A stretch of 64,000 bases of DNA from Cyanophora paradoxa (GCA_004431415.1 QPMI01000572.1:356191-420190); one strand, 5' to 3'; counted from the first letter of the stretch, positions 12,720-24,411 are shown. Notes: generated by a model from the sequence alone, not told the origin. Made by a program: numbers and translations.

Positions 12720-13355
12720 CGCACTCGGGGACTCGGGGATTGCCCCCTTCTTCACCGCTGCTAGCTGCTGGGAACCTGCTGCTGGTGCTCCTTGCTCCTG
12801 CGGCCGCGGGTGCGCGCTGCGGCAAGTCGCCGGCAACCTCCTGCAGGCTGCAGCTGCTGCTTGGCGTTGCTTGGCGCGCGCGCCCAAGAAGCCAAGGCTA
12901 CCCCCCGCCCGCCGCCGCAAGCTCATCGTGATGAGGAGCCATCTGAGCCCGAACTCAATCGAACCGACGATTCGCTCAACACCCGAAGGTTCATGGGTGC
13001 GCTGTGCGGGTACAGTATTCTCACATTTCGGATTGAGGGAAACAGCTTTGCCGAAAGACCGTGGGGGGGCCGAAAGATCACGGGGTACCTTGCAAGCCAA
13101 AGAGCAGTGCGAACAGCGGACCTGAGCGGCGACTCCGGCGAGCGCCTTTTGTGGATAAAGACGCATCCGGCGAGCGCCAGTTCGACCAGCCAGCCCGCGC
13201 ACATCAAGCCAGTCAGCTGCAGCCAGTCAGCTTACAGCGAGCAGAGCAGCGCGAGCTAGGGAGCGCGAGCGCGAGCTTCTTTCGGGGAACAGCGCCGTAC
13301 GACAGCCCAGCTCGGCCAGCCAGCTCACGCTACCTGACAAGCCCACGCAGCTAAA
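12720..13355. promoter_or_regulatory. Divergent intergenic region, probable shared promoter
   Basis: This 636-bp gap separates the start codons of the minus-strand beta-propeller gene and the plus-strand Kelch-Sec7 gene, which point away from each other. It must contain both 5' UTRs and promoters. Short direct repeats GCGAGCGCCAG, CAGCCAG and AGCTAGGGAGCGCGAGCGCGAGC occur at about 13,150-13,335. No TATA box or known factor site is evident. Confidence 0.5.
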
Positions 13356-16300
13356 ATGTTCTACCTTTCGCGCTCAGCGAGCGCGCTGCGCCCGCTGGAA
13401 ATCGAAGCGGAGCGAGAGTTGATGGCGGCACCGCGGCCGCGAGAGCCTTCCGTGCACGGAGGCACCGCGCTCTACGCTCCCTCGTTCAGCAGACAGTTCC
13501 CGTCCTGCAGCGGGCACGCGTCCGTCGTGCGCGGGCGCCAGATCATCGTTCTCGGCGGCTCGGCCGGCTCCCTCCTCGAGTCCTGTCCCGTCATCTGCTT
13601 CGACACGGGTCGGCGGCTCCGCGCTCCGCTCCGGCGCCGCAGCCGCCGCGTAGCTGACTGCTCCGCGGCGGCGCAGAGCGCGAGGCGTGGATGCGTCCGC
13701 ACTGCATCGGGTGCGCGCCGCCCGCCGCGCTCCCCGCGCTCCGCTGACGAACCCCCTTCCAGCATCGGCCCCAAGCTCTCGCCGGCGCGGCCCCGCGCCG
13801 CCCTCCGCCGCCTCCAACCCGCCCGCGTGCGCGCTGAGGCCCGCGGCAGACGGGCGCGAGCGCGACGCTCGTCGGGAGCCGCGTCTGGCTCATCGGCGGC
13901 AAGCCCGACGAAGGGGACGGGCCCATATCCGTGTACGCCCTCGACGTTTCCTGCCAGGGTACCCCCCTCTTGCCCCCGCCCCGCCCCGCCCCGCCCGCCC
14001 GCTCACGCGCCCGACCACAGATACGTACCTCTGGAGAAGGGTACAGACGTTCGGCGAGGTGCCCAGCGCGAGGTGAGAGAAAACAAATCGTACCCTCGCA
14101 AGCCGCCCGCCGACTCGCGTACCCCCCAGGTACCGCCACGCGGCCTGCCGCGTGGGGGAGCACGAGATCTGGGTCGTCGGAGGGGTATCGGTCTCCTCCA
14201 GCGTCTTCGGCGGCGAGACGTCGCACCCCGACATCTTCCGCCTGGACACGCGTGCGCCTCTACCCCTCCCGGGCCTCGCCGCTCACCTGAGCCTCACCTG
14301 AGGCAGGGACGCGGGTCTGGATGCGGCTCTGCACGACGGGCGAGAAGCTGCGGCCGCTCAGCGACCTCTCCGCCGCATGCATCGGAAAGGTCCCTCCCCC
14401 GATTCGAACCCGCACCCGCCTTCTTCCCCCCCCGATGCGCCGCAGCTCGTCGTGCTCTTCGGGGGCCGCGTGGACGGCAACTCCGTCTCCGCCGTCCGCA
14501 CCGTCCAGACCGGTTCGCGCCCGTGAGATCGGTCTGATTTACCGTACCCCCCTCGACGCCCGCCCCCACGGGGCCGCAGAGCACCCGCACGAGGTCTGCA
14601 CGGTACCCTTCACCGGCGCCGAGCCCGAGCGGCGATCCTTTCACGCCGGTACCCAACTCCCGAACGCGCAACCCCCCTCCCCTCCCCGGCCTGAGCGGGC
14701 CCCAGCCGCGGCGGTGGGTGGTAGCCTCGTAGTGGCGGGGGGGAGGAACGGCTCCACGGGGCTCCTCCCCGACGCCGCCGTCTTCCACCTCGGTACCCCC
14801 TAAGCTCCATCCCCTTCCCCCGGCATAGTTTTAACCAATCCGTGCAGCCTCCCGCTCCTGGACCGCCGTACCGCTGTCCGCGGACGAGCGCAGGCTCCTC
14901 TGCCGCAGGCGGGCGACGCCCCTTCTTCTCTCCCCCCCCCTCCCCGAGACCTGACGCGTACCCCCCGCAGCTCGCACACGGCGTCCCCAGTCGGGTCCCG
15001 CGTCTGGCTCCTAGGAGGGGAGGGCCTCCTCCCCTCCGCGGCCCACGACAACCTCCCCTGCCCCGTCGTCGCCCTCCACACGGGTACACCTTTTTGTGCC
15101 CAAAATTCATCCCCCACCCCCCAATTTGGGCGCCAGGCCTGAAGGCGGGGTACGAGACGGCGGGGGGCGAGGCTGACGGGGACCCCGAGGAGGCGGACCT
15201 GTGGCGCAGCCTCGTACCAGTCTTCAACGACGACCCCGCGGGGGTACGTACATGCGCCCTCGCCTTTGAACTCTTCTTCCTCTGTACCCCGCCTAACTCT
15301 CCTCTTGCACCTCTCAGGCTGTGGAGGAGCTGCTGGCTGCGCGGCGGGCGCGGCGGCGGGCGGCGCGGGGACCCTGCCCGCCCACCCCGCCCCGCCCAGA
15401 CTCTGCCGAGGACGAGGCGCGCGGCGCCCCTCCGCCCCCTGCCGCCCCCACCCATCCATCCTCTTATCCTCCTATCCATAGGCGGCGGATGTGGCGCGGT
15501 TCCTGCGGCTGGCGGAGGGCCTCGACCGCGACCGCATCGGCGAGTACCTCGCCGCCCGGTGACCCTCGCCCCTCCCCGCCCCCCGCTGCCTTTGCGGCGC
15601 CCGCAAAGCGCTCTCCGGCTTCGATAGCATCCTACCTGTCTGCTGCTGTTTGCGGACGAGCTGTTTAACCAGTATCCATTTAACTATTTAACTATTTAAC
15701 GGCCGCCCGGGGCCAGGTCTCCCGACCGGGCGGCGGCCCTGCGCGCCTTCATCGCCAGCCTCGACTTCCGGTGCGCCCAGGGCCCTCCCGAGGCCGGAAG
15801 AAAGAGACCCTAGACCTTCCTCGGGCTAGAGCTGGAGCTAATTATGGTCTTCTTCGACCGTAGACCTTAATCGAGCGGCTACGACAAGAGCTGCAGTCTA
15901 GAGCCCCGCTTGCCCTGTCCGAGCGAGCCCGGCCTCTAAGAGCGCGCGCTAGAAGCTCGAAGGCCCCATCCCACAGAGCCCGAGCGAGCCCAGGGGCGAC
16001 CGGCCACTGGCCGCAGGAGACCCTAGACCCTCCTGGGGCGACTGGGGCTGGAGCTGCGGCCCCCGGCCTCTAAGAGCGCGCGCTTGGGAGGGCCCCGTCC
16101 CACACAGCCGCCCCCGCTCGCCTCGCCTCGCCTCGCCTCGCCCGCCCGGGCAGACTTGACCCCGTTCGGCGCGCCCCGCAGGGACGTACCCTTCGAGTTC
16201 GCCCTCCGGTGCGCCCCGCCCCTCTTCCCCTACCCCTCCCCGCCTAACCCCCCCCCCCTCCCCCCAAGCTACCTTTTCTCGCTGTTCCGCCCCCCCGGGG

Positions 16301-18540
16301 AGGCTCAACTCGTCGAGCGCGTCCTCGACGCCTTCGCCGAAAGGGCGCGCGCCCCGTACCCCCCGCCGCTACTCCCCACTCCTCACTTTCGGCGCAGTAC
16401 TTCAGCGACAACCCGCAGTCGCGCATCTTCTCTTCCGCCGCATCCGTCTCCTCCCTCGCCTACAGGTCCGTGGGTGCAGGGGTAGAGGATTGTCCGAGGC
16501 GGCCCGGCTGACGCGCCGGGGCGCCGCCCCGCCCCGCAGCGTGCTCATGCTGAACACCTCCCGCCACAACCCCGCCGTCCGACCCTCCGACCGCGTGCGC
16601 CCCCCCCCTCCCCCCCCCCCCCCGGCCTCCGGTCTACGTACCCCTGTACCCCTCTCATCTTTCTACCCCCCCCCCCCCCCCAGATGAACCACAAGTCCTT
16701 CGTGCACGCCGTGCGGGACCCGCGCATCCCCGGCGGCCTTCACTTCCCCGACGTGCGCCGTATCCCCCTCCCAAACACGTACCCCCTCGCTGGAGCGATC
16801 GAACCTCCGCAGGCCTTCCTTGAAGCCCTGTACTACTCCATAAAGAAGGACTCCATCCGCCTCCAATCCCAGGTTTGTGTACCCGGCTCCCGTCTGATCT
16901 CCATGTACCCCCTCCCCGCTGACGTCGCTCCGTTCGCAGCCCGGCTCCGCCCGCGGGGGCCGCCGCCCATCCACGCCGGTCCGCCCCCTACTTTTTGCAT
17001 ATGCCGTACCCCGGCGCCATCGGTTGACGCCGTACCCCCCCAGGAATCCGGGTTCGGACCTGGGCCGGGCTCCGCCTCTTCATCTCGGTCCCCCTCCCCG
17101 ACCCTCTCGGAGGGATCCGCGTGGAACTTCTCCGACCGGACGCGGTACCCCCCCGCGCTCCTCCCTCCTGATCCGCCCCCCTCACGGCTCGCGCAGGGCT
17201 CAGCAAGCGCGGCCGGCGGGGGAGGGCGTCACCGACCGGCGCGCGGTGGGCGTGGGGCCGGGGCCGGCCGTGCCCCCCGCCCACGCCCAGGCGCGCTCAG
17301 CGGCGCCAGGGCCCGCGCAGGGCCCCGAGGCGACCCCGGAACCCCTGCCCGACGCCTCGCCGCCCTCCCCGGTCTCGATGGGCCGTGTCGGTCCGGCCCC
17401 CTCCGACGACTCCGAGCCCCTCATGGGCCCCGTCTCCCGAAGCGTACCCCCTTTCTCCTCCTCCTCCTCCGCCGCGGCCGGCGCCTCCTCGGGCCAGGCA
17501 CCCCGGGCCGGGGCCCTGCACAGGCTGCGGAAGAGCCCCCTGAGCCCCGCCTCGCCCTTCCGGGCCGCCCCCTGCGACTCCTTCCGGTCCCCGGGCCCGC
17601 CCCCCGTCACCGCTTCTCCCCCCCGGGACTCCCCGGCCAGCTCCCGCTCCGCTTCTCCCCCCGGGGGGGAGGACGACGACGACCCCGCCCACCCCACCCT
17701 CCGCCTGCTCGACCCGGAGGCCCGCGTACCCCCCTCCATCCCGATTCCCCCCCCCCCTCTTTCCTGAGCTTTCGCCTACGCAGGTCCCGACCGCCGCCGT
17801 TCTGCGGCCCCTCGCGACGCGCGCCTCCGCCGCCGCCGCCGCTGCCGCCTCCGCCTCCCGCACACTCGCCTTCATCCTACCCCCCGGTGCGCCCCCCGCC
17901 TCGAAGAAAACCCCGTACCCGTCCACGAGCCCGCCCCCAGACGACGTCCTGGAGGCCGCCGACCGCCTGCGTGACGCCCTCAAGGACCCCCAGCTCGTGC
18001 GGCCGTACCCCCCTCCCGCTCTTCCCCCCTCACGCCGGCGCCGCAGGCGCAGGGCCGCGGGGCGGAGCTGGCGGCGGCGGCGTACCGCGTCTCCGCCCAC
18101 GCGGGGCGATCCGCCGGGTACGCCCCCCCGCCCGCCCGCCCGCCTTCCGACCCATGTCTTTGTCATATATCCATCAGGCCGGTGCCGCCGGGGCGGCTGG
18201 CGGCGGAGTGCTACCAGAACTGGCGCGTTGACTTCTACAGCGACGTCGCCGCCGCCGTCGACCGGTGCGCCCCGCCCCCCGCCCCCCGCCCCGCAGCGCG
18301 CATGCGCAGTCTCCACTACGAGTCTTGGGCGCCCGCCCCCGGGCCCGGGGCCCCGCTTGATGCCGCCCGGCCGCGCGCAGGCTGGAGGCGGCGGCGCGGG
18401 CGCTGGAGGGGGCCCTGGCGCAGGCATCGGGGGGAGGGCCCGAGCTCACCCGCCTCGCCGCCGCCGCCGCCGCCGCCGTCCCCTCCTGGGGCCCCCGCCC
18501 CGCCCCCGCCCCCGCCGGCCCCGCCCCCTCCCTCCTCTAG
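13356..18540 (+). CDS. Kelch-repeat / Sec7-domain ARF guanine-nucleotide exchange factor (multi-exon)
   Basis: Predicted to load GTP on ARF-family GTPases at membranes, with a Kelch propeller for partner binding. ATG is at 13,356 in AAAATG. Kelch blades seen in order: HASVVRGRQIIVLGGSAGS, LVGSRVWLIGGKPDEGDG (13,880), HEIWVVGGVSVSSS (14,160), LVVLFGGRVDGNS (14,450), GGSLVVAGGRNGSTG (14,720) and VGSRVWLLGGEGLLPS (15,000). Sec7 follows: DVARFLRLAEGLDRDRIGEY (15,482-15,558), DRAAALRAFIASLDF (15,717-15,770), DVPFEFALR, then FSLFRPPGEAQLVERVLDAF, which keeps the catalytic Glu of the FRLPGEAQ motif (Leu is Pro here). Next is VLMLNTSRHNPAV (canonical ImLNTdlHNp), then MNHKSFVHAV and AFLEALYYSIKKDSIRLQSQ (16,684-16,872). 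The C-terminal part to the TAG at 18,538 is Pro/Ser-rich with helical stretches such as DDVLEAADRLRDALKD and VDRLEAAARALEGALAQ. Several junctions split an Arg codon as CG|GTGCGCC. Confidence 0.85.
15804..16110. repeat. Imperfect direct duplication inside a Sec7 intron
   Basis: The intron at 15,771-16,181 is longer than its neighbours and contains two related blocks. GAGACCCTAGACC recurs at 15,804 and 16,017, and CCCGGCCTCTAAGAGCGCGC at about 15,928 and 16,062, followed both times by GGCCCC and TCCCACA. The first copy has about 79 extra bases. Confidence 0.75.
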
Positions 18541-19074
18541 CTCTAGCGCTAGCCGGCCGTTCGCTCCCATCCTGCATGCGTTACCTTCACGGGTTTCAAA
18601 TTGTAAAATCGGTTCGGTTGAAATACATCGATATCGAGAAACGGCTTCCGATCCGATCCGACCCCAAATGCATCACTGGTACTGCAGCTGCTCGCGGGGA
18701 CTTGGGGCGAAAAAAGCCTGAATGCTTCGATCAAGACAAAAAAGAAAGGCAAAGATCTGCTCAAACGTGCCTCTACACCAAACGTCCCGAGGCTCGAGCG
18801 CGCGCGCGCGCGCGACACATACCGTTGATATACGCACATAACATACATACTTCCGGGAAAACGGCCCTATCCAAACCACTATGTACGGAAATGTGGGATA
18901 CAGGCATCTGCGCCAAGGAAATAGGGACAGCCAAAAGCGATGCTAAGCTATGTATAAGCGCACATCTCATGTATGGAAAAAAGGGAGCGGCGAGCCCCCT
19001 GGACTGCATTTTAAAGCGACGAGGCGCCCGGTCTGTATTCGTTGAAAGGAGAGAAGGAAGGGAAGGCGCGGCGC
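18541..19074. other. Convergent 3' intergenic region
   Basis: This lies between the stop codons of Kelch-Sec7 (plus) and MYB (minus), so it holds both 3' ends. It is AT-richer than the genes, with TCGATATCGA at about 18,630 and an alternating GCGCGCGCGC tract at about 18,800. No gene is supported. Confidence 0.5.
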
Positions 19075-21215
19075 TCAGAAGAAGGAGAAGGGGGCGGCGG
19101 AGGCGGCGGGGTCCTGGGCGGAGAGGAAGCAGGAGGAGGGCGCCTGGAGTTGGCTGTAGTGGCCCTGGTGGCCCCCGTGGGGCGGGGGGGAGGAGGCGAG
19201 GAGCCAGGAGAGCTGCATGGAGAGGGGGTCGATGCAGGGGATGGCCGAGGCGGCGCCAAAGTCGCCGGGGAGGGCCCCCGGCTCCACCCCGCACGAGGCG
19301 GGGAGGCCCATGCCGAGGCCCATCCCCATGTCCATGTCGTCCTCCAGGCCCTCCCCGGCAAAGCGGATGCCCTCGGGCTCCACGACGGAGACGGGCCAGC
19401 AGGCCGCCGCGCCGCCCCCGAGGCCGGCGTCGCTGCACCCGTCCTCCTCCTCCTCCTCCTTGATGGCCGAGGGGACGAGCACCGCCACCGTCACGAACTG
19501 GAGCCGCGTCGCCTGCGGCCTCTGCACCTGCACCTGCTGCGGCTGCGGCTGCGCCAGCTGCTGCGCCAGCTGCTGCGGCGGGTAGAGCTGATGATGCGGC
19601 GGCGCCGGCGCCGGCGCCAGCGGCGCGAGCGCGCTGCGCGAGTCCCGCGCCAGCTTGAGGCGCGGGCGCGGCGCCTGCGCGCGGGCGAGGGAAGCGGCGG
19701 CGGCGTCGGCAGCCGGCTGCTGCTGCCTCCCACGGAGGCCTCGCCGTCCGACATCGACTCGGAGACGGGGCGCGGGGGCCGCGGGAGCCGTGCCGGCGCC
19801 GAGCCGCGCCGGCGCCGACGCCCGCGTGCCCCGGCACCTGGAGCGCCTCGTCGCTGCCGCACGCGATCGCCGCACCCTCCTCCTCCTCCTCCTCCTCCGA
19901 CTGCCCCCCGGCGCCCGCGCCGGCGCTCGAGGACGCCTGGGGCGGCGGCCTCGAGGACGCCTGGGGCGGCGGCGAAGGCGCCGGCGCCGGCGCCGCCGCC
20001 TCGTCATCGTTCATCGGCGCGGGCGACTCGTCCTCGTCCTCCTCATCCTCCTCATTGTCCTCCTCCTCCTCCCCGTCCTCTTCCTCCTGCTCCTCTTCAG
20101 AGTCGTCCTCCTCGTCCTCGTCGCTGCCGGACGCCGGCGCCCGGGAGCGCGACGCGTAGCGGCCGCGCTTCGCTGGCCGCGACCGGTGCGCGTGCGCGTG
20201 TACGTGACTCCGCGGCATTGCTCCGGGCTTCAGCTCGCCGCTCTGCCGCGCGCGCGCGCGCGAAACGTCAGCCGCGCGGTGCGGTGCGCTCGTCGCAGAG
20301 CTAGGCGAACCTGCAGGCGCTTCTTTATCGAGGAGTTCCACTGTTTTCCCCGACCGCGGATGAGCGAAAGTGGCCACCGGATGAAGAAGGAAAAGAAAGC
20401 GCGGCAAGAGCTGACTGACCCTATTCTTCACACTGTTGTCGCTGCGGCCCGGAATGTAGCGGGCGATCTGGACCCACGAGTTGCCCAGCTGCGCAGAGCG
20501 GCGTTCGAATGCGCGAACGAGAAATCGCGTCGAGTCGCGTTACCTTCGCCTGCAGAGTCGCAATCAACCGGTCCTCTTCCTCGGTCCTGCGGCCGCGGCT
20601 GTAATCAGGACGAGAATATCGACGAGGGCACAACGCAGTGCGCACCAGGGGTCTTTCCGAACGCTCGGGTCGACTGTAGAAGCGGATATTTGTTAGCGAC
20701 GCGCCGTGGACGCGCGCGCGGGGCGCGTGGCAGAGTGCGCAAGCGGTGGCGAACCATGATTTATGAATCTCTCGCGAACCTGCGAGCGGATCACCAAACG
20801 CGTCCTCTTTCAAGCAGATCAAAGAAGCTCACCTGCTTGCTCTTCCTGCACCCGCCGAGCAGCTGCGATATCAGGACCTAGCGCGCGGCGCAAATCAGCG
20901 GAATCAATTTAGAAGCGGTCAGGAGACGCGGACCCAGTCCTTCGTCCCGTGCTGTACGACGAGCTCCCGAAGTTTATCATCTTCTTCCGGTGTCCTGTGC
21001 GCCCCCTCGTTAATAGGGCAGACGTACACGCGCACTTCGTCGCGGACCAGCTGCAGTTTATCGCCTGCGGCAGGCGCGATCAGCAGCCTTCGAAAGCAAG
21101 CACATAAGGTGACAGAACGCCATGCCATGTTGGTGCGCTATCAAGTCAGGGCCGGCCTTACCTGGACGCGGTTGTTCCGCGCTTTCGTCTGCCGCGCTGC
21201 TCCGGGCTCCCTCAT
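19075..21215 (-). CDS. R2R3-MYB transcription factor (multi-exon)
   Basis: Nuclear DNA-binding regulator. Exons traced: 21,162-21,215; 21,048-21,064 (17 nt); 20,934-20,994; 20,833-20,877; 20,755-20,779; 20,646-20,673; 20,544-20,586; 20,420-20,488; 20,311-20,340; 19,838-20,242; and a last exon ending at 19,075. Splicing rebuilds two MYB repeats. The first runs SWTPEEDDKLRELVVQHG, then DWVLISQLLGG and KQVRERFINHVDPSV. The second runs KDPWTEEEDRLIATLQ, then GNSWVQIARYIPGRSDNSV and KNRWNSSIKKRL, the classical R3 recognition-helix ending. The downstream 400-nt exon codes a basic patch, a long Asp/Glu run and a Pro/Ala linker. The end is Gln- and Met-rich (DDMDMGMGLGMGL), which suggests an activation region. 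The ATG at 21,215 was chosen because it alone joins in phase to the repeat exons. Whether 19,700-19,837 is intron or includes one more exon (SMSDGEASVGGSSSR frame) is unresolved. Confidence 0.88.
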
Positions 21216-22954
21216 GCTCTCCCGCGCAGCTGGGCGCTGCTGCTGCTGCGCTGCTGCTCCGCTCCGCTCGCCGCTCGCTGTAGCCCACAGATCCCTTCAC
21301 CTTCGCTGCATGCGCGGCTAGCGCGCGCTGCTACGGAGGTCGACCCTGATCGAGTTCCGAGCTCGAGCTCGATGGTGGCGATGGGGGTACTCGCACCGCA
21401 GACTTCCAAGAACTACTGCCCGCAACTTTCTGCGGCTTCCGGCAAGTTGCAAACTTGCCGCTCCGCCGGCGCCGGCCGCGGGCGGCCGTCAGACCGGTAC
21501 CGCCGCGGACCCGCTTCGTGGACCGCGGAATTTAATTCATGTTGCATATATTATTAATTATATATATGTATGTCGACGTCTGCTATATATATACTGGAAA
21601 TTCATATTATAGATACATTTTTCTCACTGTTATCATGAATTAACCTTTGAATATCCGTTAATTATGTTAAGTTTATGCACATGATCGACAACCAATCACA
21701 TGCGCGGTCGCCGGTCGGCGCAAAAAGTGTCAGCAACCCCCGATCGCGATTGACTTTTTTACGAAGGTACCTCTTGGAGATAAGATCAACATGAACTTTC
21801 GAAACGCTCGAGCTCCTAGCAGCCGATTTTAACTGGACAGTGCGTCTACCAGTATCAATCCACAAAGTTAGGCGACGACAAATTTAGGCGCGGATAGACG
21901 AGTTCACCCATTCGTCTAACTTGATCCCCGTCTAACTGTGTCTAAAGGGGGTAATTATATATAAGCTTGTACTGGTAGTATATATATGGATTGACCAGCA
22001 GCTCGTCTATCTTTGTAAACGTCTATCAATGTAACGATTTGCATTAGCACTCAACAACAACTACTAGGAGTTTCACAACGCCCAATTCATCTCTCCGACT
22101 AGATAACACTGAGGACCGTCGAGTGCTGTGCTCTGTCTACATGGTAGGTTTCAAGTTTGTTGTTGGGCTAGCTGTATATCTAGATCTAGCTACAGTGGAG
22201 GTCTGAAATAGGTTTTGAGCTATAGCTAGCTTTAGCTATAGGTAGCTATATATATCTGTAGCTTGTGAACGTCTATCACGACGGGTGGGCAAACGGAGTA
22301 GTTCTAGTAACTTCGGACCGCTTCGGTAAGTCGACGCCAACGTCGCCAACTTGATGGTCATTTCAAGTTCGTGAAATATCGCACTCAGGTGATAGCGCGC
22401 ATGAAACCGAAGCGGTCCGCGCTGACTCCGCAGTCCGCATGCGCACATTGCGCAGTGAGTCCAGGGGAACCGGCCCGGCGGGATCCACATGCGCACACGC
22501 GCGCCGGCGCCTGAGGCCTCGGGCGGCCGCGGCTGTACTAGGCTACTACTAGCTATAGCCTATAGAACAGCTAATTATAATTACGAGACTGCGAGACCGC
22601 GGCAGATCTAATATAGATTCTAGACTCGATCGCGAGCTCCCGGGCCCCGCGGGCCGGCCGCGGGCGCGGGCGCCCCGGCGCGCGCGCGCGGGCCCCCCCT
22701 CCCGGGCCCCACGGCCAGAGAGAGTCGCGATCTCGATCGCGAGCTCGTCGGTGATGATGAGCTCAAGTCTCGCGATCGACTGACGACGACTTGCAAATTG
22801 CCTCGCGAGTCGCGACTCGTAGGCCTGATGAACGTTAACGTCTTCCGAAGCCTTAAGAGCATATACGTTAGCCTTAATTATAAGCCTGGAGCCTTAAGAG
22901 CATATATACACATCATGGCATTATAATTACCAGTACATATTTTTTTTTGGTGAA
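21216..22954. other. AT-rich, palindrome-rich intergenic DNA
   Basis: No gene is supported. The region contains TATATATATA tracts (21,545-21,600, 21,975-21,990), CTAGATCTAGC and TAGCTATAGCTAGC palindromes (22,170-22,255), repeated GTCTA(A/T) words at 21,890-22,030, and a GC island of GGGCCCC type at 22,640-22,715 ending in CGCGATCTCGATCGCGAGC. Confidence 0.55.
22314..22419. repeat. Perfect 13-bp inverted repeat with 80-bp loop
   Basis: CGGACCGCTTCGG at 22,314-22,326 is matched by its exact reverse complement CCGAAGCGGTCCG at 22,407-22,419. It could form a hairpin or mark the ends of a small palindromic element. The flanks do not extend the pairing and no target-site duplication is obvious. 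Confidence 0.7.
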
Positions 22955-23989
22955 TTACCGGCCACAGTCTCTAGACACCAGCACTGCGGGGGCTGCCCAG
23001 GGGGCATAAAGACAAAAAAGCAAAATAACTAAGACAAGAGCACGAAGAAAGATAAGACAAAGAGCCAAAATCGACAATAAACTTGAAAAAAGGAAAGACA
23101 CAGAGCTCGAGACAGATCGATAGCGAGAAGAGACGATAAATCGAGCAGATCTAGGGACAGAGTTTAACTGACACGTGCACGAAGAAGAACCAGAGCTAGA
23201 GATACGTATACCATCAATATCAGAAGGAATTACATCACTAAGAAGCGGGGGACAAAATTGAGAAAGATAAATAACAGGAAGAAGACAAGTAAGAGGAACA
23301 ACAAGACGACATGGAGGCGGAGGCGAAGCAGGACGATGCGAAAGGGCAGAGCTACGGCACGAGGTCGAGGAGGACACAGGAGGCGGAGCAGGCGGATCAA
23401 GAGCAGGCAAAAGGACTGTCAAAGGAATCACTAAAGCCGGCCGGGGTCGAGGCGGGCAATCGATATCGAACTGCAAACGACGGCGAACAACAGGTCGAGC
23501 ACGAGGACTATAGCTAGTATTGAAACTAACTCTAGCATCAACACTACGATCAGAATCCGAACCAGACCGAACTAAACTAGAAGACGAAGAAGTACGCCGG
23601 CGCCGGCGGGAGACGATCGCGACCAGCGAAGCAGAAGACGAAGGCAAAGGCGGCAGTCCGGTATCAAGAACAAAGGCCGGAGGGTCCGGCCCGGCAAACT
23701 GCCGGGGGGAAGTAGAAGGAGCCGCAGGCTCGGCAAGCCGGCGACGGGTACGACCACGAGTCCGGGAGGAGATCGGGGAAGCCGGTCCCGGAGCTGAGGG
23801 CCCAGGAGCAGAGCCAGGAGAAGGTAAGCCCGGCCAGAAATCTGACCCGGAGCCGGAACCCAGCGAACGACGACGACGAAGAGGCCCCCGAGGAGCCACG
23901 ACGGGGGAGCTACCGAGCGAAGTACTGACAGCCGGCGCCGAACACGGCGGCGGAGGTACCCGTACATAATATGCTAGTCCTCCATGCAT
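22955..23989 (-). CDS. Uncharacterised single-exon ORF, 344 residues, hydrophobic C-terminus
   Basis: I do not recognise this protein. The first ATG in frame is at 23,989 and the frame stays open for 344 codons without an intron, unlike every other gene here. The N-terminal two thirds is Pro/Ser/Arg-rich (PGSAPGPSAPGPASP, SRTRGRTRRRL). Two related segments PLTVLLPALDPPAPPP and PLTCLLPVIYLSQF suggest an internal repeat. Residues near the C-terminus are strongly hydrophobic (FLFSSLLSILALCLIFLRA, then LVLVILLFCLY), compatible with one or two membrane helices. It sits in AT-rich, palindrome-rich DNA. It may be a lineage-specific gene, part of a mobile element, or a chance frame kept open by composition. 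Confidence 0.3.
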   Translation of the reverse strand: MHGGLAYYVRVPPPPCSAPAVSTSLGSSPVVAPRGPLRRRRSLGSGSGSDFWPGLPSPGSAPGPSAPGPASPISSRTRGRTRRRLAEPAAPSTSPRQFAGPDPPAFVLDTGLPPLPSSSASLVAIVSRRRRRTSSSSSLVRSGSDSDRSVDARVSFNTSYSPRARPVVRRRLQFDIDCPPRPRPALVIPLTVLLPALDPPAPPPVSSSTSCRSSALSHRPASPPPPCRLVVPLTCLLPVIYLSQFCPPLLSDVIPSDIDGIRISSSGSSSCTCQLNSVPRSARFIVSSRYRSVSSSVSFLFSSLLSILALCLIFLRALVLVILLFCLYAPWAAPAVLVSRDCGR

Positions 23990-24022
23990 ATATATGGTAG
24001 CCAGCGAAATAGGTCCTTGCAC

Positions 24023-24411
24023 GCATATAAATACCTGCCGTATTCTACAAGGCTAGGTATATAATATGTAACGTTACTCAAAGATTGATGCTCCGGGAAT
24101 TTCAAATTCGAAAGGAGATTCGCCCCGCCGGCGCCGTGGTCTCACAAAACAAAAGAGACAGGAGGGGCTAACTGCAAGCAATGAGAACATCAGGAAACCA
24201 AGGACTCAACTAAATCTAACCTGAAATATTATTCCCCGAACTTAAACTACCTTGTGCTTGTACATCTGGAGCATGCGCAGATCTAAAGCTGTGGAGACTC
24301 TGAGACGAAGGCCGCGAAATTGGTATTCGAAAGAAGCGGAAGTACGATCATTGAATCAAGAAACGAAAGAATTGCGGTGCCACGGTGAGCGTCGCCGGGT
24401 TGTAATTATAA
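24023..24411. other. Intergenic, nothing recognised
   Basis: AT-richer sequence between the unknown ORF and the 3' end of the cyclase gene. It presumably includes the cyclase 3' UTR. No gene or clear repeat is seen. Confidence 0.4.

Noticed and set aside
21058-21300. MYB start at 21,300
   Set aside because: The codon is GTG, and its frame does not join to the MYB repeat exons. The ATG at 21,215 does.
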